NCBI GenBank assembly: GCA_946408825.1
Contig: CAMJTU010000012.1
Location: 29,608 to 93,607 of the forward strand
DNA length: 64,000 nt
Direction of reading: 5' to 3'
DNA from: an uncultured Planctomycetaceae bacterium
GTDB lineage: Bacteria; Planctomycetota; Planctomycetia; Pirellulales; Thermoguttaceae
In this document: piece after piece, positions 52,067 to 63,908 of the stretch
Layout: every line of letters begins with the position of its first letter
Numbering within the stretch: the first letter of the stretch is position 1
Program-made: the position numbers and the translations under genes
The notes under the pieces: model-generated
The model's database searches: none
What the model saw: only the letters and a program-made list of their open reading frames with translations
What the model was told of the DNA's origin: nothing

Positions 52067-53385
52067 CTGGAAGACTCCTTGAAACAAAGTGATGAATGTG
52101 GCTTACGCCATTGGTGTTTTACTGTAACTATCGGCGCTGAAACTCAAAGGACGATCTTTTCTTCTTCGCCTTCAAGATTCCAGGGAGCAGTTACTTCTTC
52201 CTTGTCCTAACGGCTCACGACCGCCAGGGGGGTTGGGGACAAAGCTCGCAACCTTCGGAAAACCTCAGGAAACGCGACGCGGAACACGCGCAACTTCGAT
52301 TCCCAGTATAAATCGCTCGGATTCTTTGCAAAGTCCTTTTCTCTTGCAATCAACGGACTTAGAGCACATGACGCTCGTTAAAAACAGTCGCGTCGACATA
52401 ATCGAAAAGTTCCGCGTATCAGGTCGTCCTGATAGTCCGGCGAACGCAAGGACGCAGGCGCGTCGTCATGCCGTTTCGCCTCGCGAGCGATTTTTTCTAA
52501 GACAGGTATCGTCCCAATTCCGGCGAAATCCCTTCAAAAAAAGCCTGAAAACAGATTTCTTGCAAGATCGCCGGGGCTATTAAACGTTAATTCGACTCAA
52601 TCGGAATTATCCGCAAATCCGACGCTCGCTCCGACGAGTCGAAGGTTCTAGCCGTCGTAACAGAACGAGCGCGACGCCGAAACGCCTCTCTTGGGCCGAA
52701 TCCTCAATAATATATATATAGGACGAGCAAGCGAGGCGCTTCACCTGGGACGACGCTTCCCCTGACATAAACGCTCGCTCGTATATTCTGCGAGACGCCG
52801 AAAAACAGAGGACGCTAACCGTCAACCGCGTCCAATTATAGTTGAAGGGAAACAGGCGTTCTGTGAAAAAATGCGAGAAACCCTGTGATTTTCCGAGTCA
52901 GAGCCCGTACTTACTGGAAAAATCCAAAAAGTCTGCAAATGCATTAATTGTCAAGGGAGGATTATGCCGATAAAGACGACGCCGACGGGCTTTGCGGACG
53001 GCTTTTTAACGCGCCGTTCGGATCCCTTTGCGCGTTTGCGCTCTGGCGACGGTCAAAATTCACGTGAATTGCGCCCGTCCTGCGCCTCTTTTTCCATATT
53101 CGGTGAAAACTGATCAAAAAAGAGCAAAGTCGGCGGCGGAAAAAATACGATACCTGTACAGGCGTGGAATAGACGGTTCGCGTTGACGACACGCCGTGTC
53201 AATGGATTGACGGGGAGATTGTCTTCTGCGTCCTGAACAGCCCGTGATATACGACGAAAACTTCGGTCGGGTTCGCGCGATAGGCGCCTTGATAACGCGT
53301 CGTGTCCACGAGAAAACAGGCGGAAACAGAGAATAAGGACAGCCCCGAGGCTCCACCCTTTACGTCATTTGTCAAGGAAGCTAAA
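52067..53385. other. Longest gene-poor stretch of the window, 1.3 kb
   Basis: It lies between a divergent pair (the Cys-rich gene on minus, a lipoprotein on plus). One small frame with a strong ribosome site is listed separately. Other features are (TA)5 at about 52709-52720 and a GACAC/GTGTC inverted repeat near 53189. No tRNA, tmRNA, RNase P or SRP RNA signature was recognised. A frame at 52233-52583 lacks a ribosome site and looks random. Confidence 0.5.
52964..53113 (+). CDS. Possible 49-residue small protein
   Basis: The ATG at 52964 follows AAGGGAGG with a 3-base gap, one of the strongest ribosome site matches in the window though slightly close. The product starts MPIKTTPTGFADGF, is Arg-rich in the middle (LTRRSDPFARLRSGDG) and ends SIFGEN. 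No family is recognised. It lies in an otherwise gene-free region, so the strong site is the main support. Confidence 0.3.
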   Translation: MPIKTTPTGFADGFLTRRSDPFARLRSGDGQNSRELRPSCASFSIFGEN

Positions 53386-53958
53386 ATGAAAAAAACGAAC
53401 TTCAGAATTGCCGCGGCTCTGGTTCTCCTGGCGGCGGCAGTGACGAGCGGTTGCTTTGGATTCGGAGGCTTCTCGCTCGGTATCTTCAGCGTTCCTGTTC
53501 CGGTGAGTCCGTACTTCCAGGGCGCTTACGAGGATATGTCCTTTGAGAACGCTCGTTACGACCAAGTCCCTGTCCTCGCGCCAATCGTCGACGGCGTTCC
53601 CGAAGGCCTCGACGCTCCGTCCGACGACGAAGTCATTCGTCTGCTCGAAAGGGCGAAGCCGGACAACGGCGGCGTGCCGTTCCTCGAAACGCGTTATCGC
53701 AACGACGTCCGCATCAAGAAAGAGCTCGTCGCCGATTACGTCGATCCCCCGCGCTTCTTCCCGATGGTTGGAGCCGTCCAGGTTCACCACGTTCACTATA
53801 AGTGCACGATCTACTACGAACAGAAAATTCGAGTCGGCTGGCCGATTCCTTACACGATCGAAAGAAAAGACGCGCAGGAGATCGTCTACATCGACAAGGA
53901 TCACCTCCATGCCGTTCAGCAAGAAGGCGGTCAAGTCAACGGCTATCAGCCTATGTGA
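53386..53958 (+). CDS. Lipoprotein of unknown function
   Basis: The 190-residue product has a lipoprotein signal with lipobox AVTSGC, then a Gly/Phe-rich start (FGFGGFSLGIFSVPVPVSP). A conserved-looking core follows, with FLETRYRNDVRIKKEL and a histidine-rich strand QVHHVHYKCTIYYEQ. AAGGAAG precedes the ATG at 53386; an upstream GTG/TTG frame is not needed. I do not recognise the family. The clustered His residues with one Cys could bind metal. It has its own terminator and is likely anchored to the outer or inner membrane. Confidence 0.75.
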   Translation: MKKTNFRIAAALVLLAAAVTSGCFGFGGFSLGIFSVPVPVSPYFQGAYEDMSFENARYDQVPVLAPIVDGVPEGLDAPSDDEVIRLLERAKPDNGGVPFLETRYRNDVRIKKELVADYVDPPRFFPMVGAVQVHHVHYKCTIYYEQKIRVGWPIPYTIERKDAQEIVYIDKDHLHAVQQEGGQVNGYQPM

Positions 53959-54023
53959 CATAACGGCGTAGTCCGCCGTAGGACGCGACAAGGCGCCTTC
54001 AACGAAATCGACCGAAATAGTTG

Positions 54024-54056
54024 GCGGGAAACCTCGAACAAGGTTTCCCGCTTTTT
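54024..54056 (+). terminator. Terminator of the lipoprotein gene
   Basis: A perfect 10-bp stem, GCGGGAAACC / GGTTTCCCGC, with an 8-base loop is followed by TTTTT. Confidence 0.92.
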
Positions 54057-54207
54057 CGTTTTCACACGCGACGAAACGCTCTTTTACTCCTCTGATTTCT
54101 CTTGACGCGCTCACGCGTTTTACGCTACCATTTCGCGGAGGCGCGGCGTCGAAGCGCGCGCGACGCGCTCCTTTTAGGCTGATTTTTCGCGCGCTGGAGA
54201 CAGTTTC

Positions 54208-57200
54208 GTGCGCCGTTCGTTCATTCTCGTTTACGCCGTCGCCGCTTTTATCGCGCTCACGTCCCAAAACGACGTTCGCGCGCAGGCGTGGAAAATGTAC
54301 GCCGACGAACTCAAAAGAGAAGCGAACGGCGAACCCGCGTCCCAACCTCCGCTCCCTTCCCCCTCTCCCGCCCCTGACACGACGAACGAAACGACCGAAC
54401 AGAACGCCGGTTTTTTGAGTTTTTCCGACGCGCTCGGCGACGACGGATCGGATTACACAGGAATGGCGGTAGACTCGGAAGACGAAGCGGAACGTCTTGC
54501 CAGAGAAGAATCCGAACGATTTACGGCGCCCCCGCCTTCCTATCGGAATTTCCCCGAACGCCGATCCGACGCGCGTCTCAACGACGTCTGCTTCGTCTCG
54601 CCGTCGCTTGGTTGGGCGGTCGGCGATTGCGGAACGATTTGGAAAACAAGCGACGGAGGCGAGAACTGGACGCTTTGCGCGACGCCCAGCGACGCCAATC
54701 TTTTTGCCGTCAGTTTTTTCGACGCAAATTACGGGCTTGCCGTCGGCGGTCGCGTTATGGCGACGACTCGGAGCGGTCGCGGCGTCGTCCTCCGCACGAT
54801 CGACGGAGGCGTTCACTGGGGCGAAGTCGAGACGGCGTCCTTTCCTATTCTGCGCGACGTCCGTATTCTCGACCCGGAAAACGCGTGGATCGCAGGCGAT
54901 TCGTCGACGATGTACCCTTCCGGACTTTTCGTGAGCGACGATTCGGGGGTGAGCTGGAACGCGGTCGGCGGCTCGAAGCATTCCGGTTGGCGAACGCTGA
55001 TGTACGATCCGATCGAACGCCTTGGGGCGGGCGTCGCCATGTCGGGCGAGATCCAAACGGTCGAAGGAGACGCGCTCGCGCGTCCCGCGTTTTCTCTTGG
55101 GGTCAGACGTCTTTCCGACGTCTGCTACGACGGAGCGGTCGGAACGGCGTGGATCGTAGGAGAACAGGGCCTTGTGCTGCGATCCGACGATTTTGGAACG
55201 AACTGGTCGGCGGTCGCCGGGAGTTTTCCCAACGGCGTCAACGATTATTTCGACCTGACGGCGGTCGCGTCAAACGGCGGGTTCGTCGCGACGGTCGGCG
55301 CGCCGGGCTCCCTCTTCTTCCGTTCGGACGACGGCGGTCAAACTTGGCAGGCGTCGCCGACGGGAATCGCGACGCCGCTGCGCAAACTCTTCTTTCTCGA
55401 TAAACAGATCGGCTGGGCCGTCGGAGATTTCGGAACAATCCTCGCTACGCGCGACGGGGGCGCGACGTGGCAAATTCAGCGACAAGGCGGTTCGCGCGCG
55501 GCAATTCTTGGCGTCTTTGGACGCGCCGAGGACGCGCCGCTCGAAGCGTTCGTACAACTAGCGCTGGAAGAGGGCTATCTTTCTGAAATCGCGCTCATGG
55601 CGCGTGAAACGGAATATGAACAGTCGTCGGACGAAGTCGGACTCGTCGAACGTCTCAACGAAGCGCTCGTTGAAACGGGCGCCTCGGGGGCGATTCAGGC
55701 GGGAATTTTCCAAGTCGCGCCGAAGCTGCGTCGCGACAGCCTTGAACGAATCCTCGCGCGGTTCGACGCGGAAAACGACGGATCGGGGCGGCTACGATTC
55801 CGAGAACGTCTCGTGCGTCTTCTCAGAGAATGGCGTCCGTCCGTCGTCGTTGCGACGGACTCCGCGCTTGACGATTCTTCCAACGCCGCGACGCTCGAAG
55901 TCAAAGGCGATTTCAATTCAGGAAACGAAGCGAATACGATAGGGCTGATCGACACGCTCGCGCAGGAATCGCAGCGCGTCGATCAGCGACCGCGCGACCC
56001 GTTCCTCGATTTTATCCTCGAAGAGTTGTCCGGCGCCATTAAAGACGCCGCCGACCCGACGGCGTTCCCAGAACACCTCACGCTCTGCAAACTTGAACCG
56101 TGGCGCGTCGCCAAGGCGCGACTTCTCTGCCGCGCTGGAACGCAGGGCGACATGACGATCGACGACGGGTATTATTGTCCGAGCGTCGGACGAACCGTCG
56201 GCGAAATTGCGGCGAAAGCGCGCGCTATTCTCGCCGACAATTCGGATCTCGTCGCGTCGACTGGATTTCTTACGCTCTTCACCGACGGAACGCCGGAAAA
56301 CGCCAATAAGACGTTCTTCGACGGTTTGAACCTTCCCTATGGAAGCGACGCGAGACGACTTCGGTCGACGGCTGCGGCGCAGAACGGCGAAGCGCTCGTC
56401 AATCGCGCGGGCGCGCGGCGCCAGAAATTGGGTATCGCGGAGAGACTCGCGAAGCAAGCGACAATCACGCCTCAGAGCGCCGATCTTTTCATCGGAAGTC
56501 TTCGCGACAATCTCGTCGACGTCGATTCCGAATTTGCGCTCGAATATATCGCGACGTCCGGCAAGCTATTCGCGAGAATCGGAGCGTGGCGCGCGGCGGA
56601 AGAAATCTATTCCAACGTTCCGCCGTCTTTATTCTCCAACCCCGAAAGTCGTCCTGCGCTCGCGTGGCTCATGCAATATTATTGCGGCACGGAACCGACA
56701 AGACGCGTTCAAGCAAACGGAAACGTCGCGCTCGACGAAGACGACGGCGCGCGACTCTCCAACGCAAAACGTCTCGCGGAAACGATTCGCGTCGAAGCGC
56801 CCGACGCGTTCATGGCGCCGGAACTACGATTTCCCTATGCCGTCGTACAGCTACGAACCGGAGACTACCAGGGCGCGATGCGTTTCTATATGAACCGCTC
56901 GCAGATATCCGCGGGGGGAACCGGCGCCGGCGGAGGAACAGACGACGTCTGGGCGGTTCGCGCCGCCGCCGAATATTGGCTGCGAGCGCCGCAAGGAGAC
57001 GTCGGAGGACTGAGCGAAGGCCCCTGCCCGCTATGCGTCGCAATTTGTCGGAGAGCGCCGGAGAAACCGTATCTCGACGGCGTTCTTGAACCGAACGTCT
57101 GGGACGCCGCCGCGCGGCTTGATCTCTCGACGCCATACCCGGAAGCGCCGACGCGCGAACAAACGTCCGATGAAAAAACAAGAGCGCAGCGTCGGGCAAG

Positions 57201-57690
57201 CAATCGCGAATTTTCGCAAACGCTGGGCACGAACGTCTCTTTTCTCGTCGATTCTGAATATTTATACGTCGCGGCGACGTGCCGAAAAGTTCAGGGAATC
57301 GAATATCCGAAAGAGAAAGATAAGAAGGCGCCGCGTCCACGCGACGCCAAGCTCGGCGCGCGCGACCGAATTGAAGTGGCGATCGACGTCGACGGCGACT
57401 ACACGACGGCGGCAAAGTTCGTCGTCGACTCTCGCGGTTGGGTCGCCGATTCCCTTTGGAACGACGCGACGTGGAACCCTAAACTCTTCGTCGCCGCCGC
57501 CGAAACAGACTCCGAATGGACCCTGGAAGCGGCGATACCGCTCGCGTCTTTCACATTTGAATCGCCGCGTCTTGGCGGAGTATGGCGAATCGCCGTTCGT
57601 CGCGTCGCGCCCGGAGTCGGCGTCGAATGCTGGAACGTCGAAAATTCCGAACGCGGCGAAGACGCTTTCGGACTGTTGCGTTTTGAATAA
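54208..57690 (+). CDS. Exported fusion: YCF48-like propeller, degenerate PIG-L domain, CBM9-like domain
   Basis: The 1160-residue protein starts with GTG at 54208 after GGAG and has a signal peptide ending near DVRAQA. After a Pro-rich linker, residues about 120-430 form a YCF48/BNR-type propeller with repeats such as GWAVGDFGTILATRDGGATW and SDDGGQTWQA. Residues about 430-720 follow the PIG-L/LmbE deacetylase plan (AAILGVFGRAEDAPLEAF, LLREWRPSVVVATD, AADPTAFPEHL, DDGYYCPSVGRTVGEIA). The metal motif HPDD is replaced by RAED, so it is probably inactive. Residues about 950-1160 look like a CBM9-type carbohydrate-binding domain (PYLDGVLEPNVWDAA, DRIEVAIDVDGD). It likely binds surface glycan. The next gene follows 43 bases later. 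Confidence 0.75.
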   Translation: MRRSFILVYAVAAFIALTSQNDVRAQAWKMYADELKREANGEPASQPPLPSPSPAPDTTNETTEQNAGFLSFSDALGDDGSDYTGMAVDSEDEAERLAREESERFTAPPPSYRNFPERRSDARLNDVCFVSPSLGWAVGDCGTIWKTSDGGENWTLCATPSDANLFAVSFFDANYGLAVGGRVMATTRSGRGVVLRTIDGGVHWGEVETASFPILRDVRILDPENAWIAGDSSTMYPSGLFVSDDSGVSWNAVGGSKHSGWRTLMYDPIERLGAGVAMSGEIQTVEGDALARPAFSLGVRRLSDVCYDGAVGTAWIVGEQGLVLRSDDFGTNWSAVAGSFPNGVNDYFDLTAVASNGGFVATVGAPGSLFFRSDDGGQTWQASPTGIATPLRKLFFLDKQIGWAVGDFGTILATRDGGATWQIQRQGGSRAAILGVFGRAEDAPLEAFVQLALEEGYLSEIALMARETEYEQSSDEVGLVERLNEALVETGASGAIQAGIFQVAPKLRRDSLERILARFDAENDGSGRLRFRERLVRLLREWRPSVVVATDSALDDSSNAATLEVKGDFNSGNEANTIGLIDTLAQESQRVDQRPRDPFLDFILEELSGAIKDAADPTAFPEHLTLCKLEPWRVAKARLLCRAGTQGDMTIDDGYYCPSVGRTVGEIAAKARAILADNSDLVASTGFLTLFTDGTPENANKTFFDGLNLPYGSDARRLRSTAAAQNGEALVNRAGARRQKLGIAERLAKQATITPQSADLFIGSLRDNLVDVDSEFALEYIATSGKLFARIGAWRAAEEIYSNVPPSLFSNPESRPALAWLMQYYCGTEPTRRVQANGNVALDEDDGARLSNAKRLAETIRVEAPDAFMAPELRFPYAVVQLRTGDYQGAMRFYMNRSQISAGGTGAGGGTDDVWAVRAAAEYWLRAPQGDVGGLSEGPCPLCVAICRRAPEKPYLDGVLEPNVWDAAARLDLSTPYPEAPTREQTSDEKTRAQRRASNREFSQTLGTNVSFLVDSEYLYVAATCRKVQGIEYPKEKDKKAPRPRDAKLGARDRIEVAIDVDGDYTTAAKFVVDSRGWVADSLWNDATWNPKLFVAAAETDSEWTLEAAIPLASFTFESPRLGGVWRIAVRRVAPGVGVECWNVENSERGEDAFGLLRFE

Positions 57691-57733
57691 CAACTCAAGT
57701 ATCAAAAAGGCGTAAAGAACCCCGAGGCGAAGA

Positions 57734-58744
57734 ATGGCGACGTCCCAAACACGAAAAGCTGTGATTTTATCGGCGGCGCTCGCCGTCGTCATGCTCCTAG
57801 CGACGGCGCCATGCGCGAACGCGCAAACGTCGGAAACGCTCCTTAACGACGTCGCCGGCGAATTTCAAGACGTCGTCTATCCGCTCGAGGACGGCGGTCT
57901 CCAACTTCGCCTCGACTGTCTTTCCCTCAAAGAAACGGAGGCGCGAAGGGACGTGCTCCTCGTTCACGGTCTGACGTACTCTTCGCACGTTTTTGACGTC
58001 CCCTACAAAGACTACAGTCTCGCGCGCTATCTGGCGCGACATGGATTTCGCGTATGGCGGATCGATATCGCCGGTTACGGTCGTTCGGAGCGCCCTGACG
58101 ACGGCTTTGTCGTAACGGCGGACTATGCGGCGCAAAACATTTGCGCAGCGCTAACGCGAATTTGCGAGCTAATGAACGTCGAGACGGTCGACCTCCTCGG
58201 CTGGAGTTGGGGGACGATCACGACGGGAGTCGCCGCTAGCCGTCGTCCGGAACTGATCGGACGACACGTCCTCTATGCGCCGGTCTTCAACGGACTGGGC
58301 GTGCAAACGATAGCGGACGATTACTACCATAGCACGTGGGAACACGCGGCGGAAGATTTTCAAAAGGACGAGACGGGCGCAATTCGGCTCGATATTGTCG
58401 AACAATCGGTCGTCGACGCGTTCTGTTCCAACTGCTGGCGTTACGACGGGGACGACAGTCCTAACGGAGGACGTCGCGAAGTATGTCGGGCGGAATCGGT
58501 CGTCCTTCTCGATTTAGAAAAGCTCTCTAGACCGACGCTCGTCGTTTGCGGCGACAAGGATCCTTACATGGACATGCCGCAGATACGTAAGTCTCTTGAC
58601 AAGACCCCGCAAGGATCAAAACTCGTCGTAATCCCGGGCGCCGCGCACTGCGCGATGATAGAAAAACCGTTCTACCATGAGTTTCAACAAAGCGTCCTCG
58701 ACTTTCTGACGGCGGAAGAGCAAAGCGTCAAGAAAGACCGTTGA
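57734..58744 (+). CDS. Exported alpha/beta hydrolase
   Basis: The 336-residue protein has a signal peptide (AVILSAALAVVMLLATAPC, cleavage near ANAQ). It also has an alpha/beta-hydrolase core with LLVHGLTYSSHVF, the nucleophile elbow LLGWSWGTITTG (Ser near residue 157), an acid in VVCGDKDPYMDMP and the catalytic His in IPGAAHCAM. All triad members are present. It should hydrolyse esters or similar bonds outside the inner membrane. It is 43 bases behind the propeller/PIG-L/CBM9-like fusion and probably cotranscribed, so both may act on the same extracellular glycan or glycoconjugate. Confidence 0.85.
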   Translation: MATSQTRKAVILSAALAVVMLLATAPCANAQTSETLLNDVAGEFQDVVYPLEDGGLQLRLDCLSLKETEARRDVLLVHGLTYSSHVFDVPYKDYSLARYLARHGFRVWRIDIAGYGRSERPDDGFVVTADYAAQNICAALTRICELMNVETVDLLGWSWGTITTGVAASRRPELIGRHVLYAPVFNGLGVQTIADDYYHSTWEHAAEDFQKDETGAIRLDIVEQSVVDAFCSNCWRYDGDDSPNGGRREVCRAESVVLLDLEKLSRPTLVVCGDKDPYMDMPQIRKSLDKTPQGSKLVVIPGAAHCAMIEKPFYHEFQQSVLDFLTAEEQSVKKDR

Positions 58745-58846
58745 AAGAGACGTTCTATACGCCGCGCCTGCCCGTTTGGTCCGTCCTTTGCCGACGCGAC
58801 GCGTCTACCTTTCGTCCGTCGCGGTTTTAAGGAACGACGTCGGCGC

Positions 58847-58886
58847 AAAAAAAGACGGATCGTACGCGATAAACGTACGATCCGTC
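58847..58886 (-). terminator. Terminator of the Met/Gly-rich gene pair
   Basis: A perfect 13-bp stem, GACGGATCGTACG / CGTACGATCCGTC, with a 7-base loop is followed on the minus strand by TTTTTTT. On the plus strand there is no T tract, so it mainly serves the minus-strand operon. Confidence 0.9.
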
Positions 58887-58918
58887 GGATATCTATCGGC
58901 GTTTTACCGCCGCGGCGA

Positions 58919-60919
58919 TCACATCATCATTCCGCCGGCGCCCATGCCCATCATGTTCTGCGAACCGTCGTAGCGACCAAGTTCGCGGGCGTCTTCTTTA
59001 AGCTCGCGCACTTGGAGGAGCCCGTTCGGCTCGAGAATCATCACCTTTCCGGGCGAGAGGAGTTCCGATTTCGAAATACTGTCGCCGCCGAGCGCGTCGA
59101 CCACGGTGACGTCGGAAATATGGTTGACCGACTTCTTCACGTTCTTCTTACCGCCCTTCTTAGAAGAGGAGCCGCCTCCGCCGTACATCGCGGACATATC
59201 GTCCATCGACATGCCGCCTTGGACGTTCACAGGATTGTGACTCTGACCGTAGAAATTGGCGACTTGACCGCGCTTAAGCGTCAAATCTTTCGAAATCGAT
59301 TCGGTCGCGGACTCCGCGTCAAAATAAACCGACGAAAGCGTTATGACAGGCTCCGCGCCGGGACGCGTCGCCGCTTTGACGTTCTGAGCAAAAACGCGAG
59401 CGTCGGCGCCAAGCGCGACGGGATTCGACGCGACGCTGAAATCAGATTCGATATAAGGCTGCTCGACCGTCGACGTATTCTCGACGAACTCTTCCTTGAC
59501 CCCGTAGTTCGGGTTCGCCAGAATCAGCTTCACGCGATACTGATAGGTGACGCCCGGCTCGACGTCGAAGTCGAAATATCGGAAAAGGTAATAGTCTACG
59601 GAAACGGCGGCCTTAACGCGCATTCTCGCGCGGTTGATCGCGTTTTCATTCGTAAGCCACGCGTTGGAGCCCATGCCGCCGTCCATACCGGTTCCCATGC
59701 CGGACCCCATGCCGGATCCCATGGACGAAGCCATGCCGCCGCCCATAGGACTCATGCCGCCCATCATGCCCGATCCCATGCCCGCGCCGCCGGCGCCGCT
59801 ACGAGCGTCGGCGAACGGATCGCGATCCAACAGGGCGCTCTCGTCAATCTGATTCATTTCCTCTTGGAGCTGGTTCCATTCCTTGAGTTCGTCGGCCTGA
59901 ATTGCGATCTGCTCCGTGGAATTCAGCGGGATATTGGGCAAGTTTGCGATTTCCTCGCCGAAGGGCTTGGAAATCATCGGAGGACAGTTCATCGCCATCG
60001 GCGGGAAATTCGCGACGATCGGCGCCATGTAGTTGTAGCCGACCTGGTCGGAACCGACCCCCGCCCACTGCTGGTTTTCCTTCTTCATCGCCTTAATGAC
60101 GTCGACTTTCTTCCAATCGACGGAACCGTTTGCGCCGACGACGCCGCGCTGAAGTTCGTAGTAAACGTAGCGAGGCTGGTCGCGGACGTCGTCAAGATAT
60201 TGAGCGTCGCTGAAAAGATCGCTATAGATCGACGCCTGCTTGCGAATCGGAATCGAACCAGTGATGGTAATCCACTGCTTGCCTTCCGTTCTACCGCCGC
60301 CGTTCATGCCGCCGCTACCCATCATGCCGCCGCCCATGCCGCCGCCCATCGCTCCCATTCCGCCGCCCATAGCGCCCATGCCGCCGCCCATGCCGCCGGC
60401 CGCCTGGTTGTTAGAGGCGGAAATTTCTTTGTACATAATGGCGCCAATGCAGGACTGAGCGCGAAGGTTCTCGATCGGGAGAGGTTTGACGTCGGGACGC
60501 TTGTTCCGATCGGGGAAAAGGGACTGTTCCCAACGAACGGGGGTGTCGTACGCGTTGACCTTAACGGCGGTCTTGATGAGTTCGGAATACGCCTCGTAAG
60601 GGTATACGACAACAGACGGATCGTATTCTTTCGGGGTAACCTTACTATTCTTGATCGTCTCCTCCGCCCTGCTCGAAGAGGAATTGATCTGATCGGCGGT
60701 CAGCGTGAATTTCTCCAGTCCGCCGCCCATCGCCACAAGTCCGCCAAAGAGGAGGACGCCGGCGGCGATGAGGATATATTCGCCGTATTGAAGGAAAAAG
60801 TTATACCCGTCGCCCCCGGAAGAACTGGGCTTCTTCTTCGGCTTGGACTTGGATTTCGCAGCCTTTTCCGCCTTCTTTGCGGCCTTGGCTTCTTTATCTT
60901 CTTTAGCTTTCGCGCACAT
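58919..60919 (-). CDS. Membrane-anchored Met/Gly-rich protein 1
   Basis: The 666-residue protein has a Lys/Ala-rich cytoplasmic start (KEAKAAKKAEKAAKSKSK), one membrane helix (YILIAAGVLLFGGLVAM, about 48-66) and a long outer part. Two Met/Gly blocks (MGGGMGAMGGGMGAMGGGM near 170-205, MGSGMGSGMGTGMDGGMG near 395-430) separate three ordinary strand-rich segments. The third (FDFDVEPGVTYQYRVKLILA) resembles a fibronectin-like or immunoglobulin-like fold. The C-terminus also ends in Met/Gly. I know no named family. It follows the larger Met/Gly protein by 110 bases on the same strand, so the two probably form one envelope assembly. Confidence 0.8.
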   Translation of the reverse strand: MCAKAKEDKEAKAAKKAEKAAKSKSKPKKKPSSSGGDGYNFFLQYGEYILIAAGVLLFGGLVAMGGGLEKFTLTADQINSSSSRAEETIKNSKVTPKEYDPSVVVYPYEAYSELIKTAVKVNAYDTPVRWEQSLFPDRNKRPDVKPLPIENLRAQSCIGAIMYKEISASNNQAAGGMGGGMGAMGGGMGAMGGGMGGGMMGSGGMNGGGRTEGKQWITITGSIPIRKQASIYSDLFSDAQYLDDVRDQPRYVYYELQRGVVGANGSVDWKKVDVIKAMKKENQQWAGVGSDQVGYNYMAPIVANFPPMAMNCPPMISKPFGEEIANLPNIPLNSTEQIAIQADELKEWNQLQEEMNQIDESALLDRDPFADARSGAGGAGMGSGMMGGMSPMGGGMASSMGSGMGSGMGTGMDGGMGSNAWLTNENAINRARMRVKAAVSVDYYLFRYFDFDVEPGVTYQYRVKLILANPNYGVKEEFVENTSTVEQPYIESDFSVASNPVALGADARVFAQNVKAATRPGAEPVITLSSVYFDAESATESISKDLTLKRGQVANFYGQSHNPVNVQGGMSMDDMSAMYGGGGSSSKKGGKKNVKKSVNHISDVTVVDALGGDSISKSELLSPGKVMILEPNGLLQVRELKEDARELGRYDGSQNMMGMGAGGMMM

Positions 60920-61029
60920 GGCGTCCTCGCTTTTCTATGTTTTCCGAATTCTGACTTACGAACCGCGCCGACAAGCGCGTCTCTAGATCAAAGAGAGACG
61001 CGCCGTCGCTGAAAGACTTCGCCGCGAAA

Positions 61030-63726
<2,697 letters not shown>

Positions 63727-63908
63727 TTCTTTCACCTTTCCGCGAAAGCGGGGCGTCGCAGACGCCGCGGGGGCGCTCCCTTCCGGGAGTCGCGCTTTCG
63801 TTGGTCGCCGCTCTTGTGAGCGGACGCGTCAACCCTGTATAAACTCGCGCGGCGCGGTAAAGGTTCGCGGCGCGCGTTGACGTTTTATATCTTGCGTCGC
63901 CGGCCGAA

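Noticed and set aside
52233..52583. A 116-codon frame in the gene-poor region
   Set aside because: It has no ribosome site and no conserved-looking segments.
53365..55056. A 563-codon minus-strand frame opposite the lipoprotein and the propeller fusion
   Set aside because: It spans two well-supported plus-strand genes and a terminator, and is Arg-rich without domain features.
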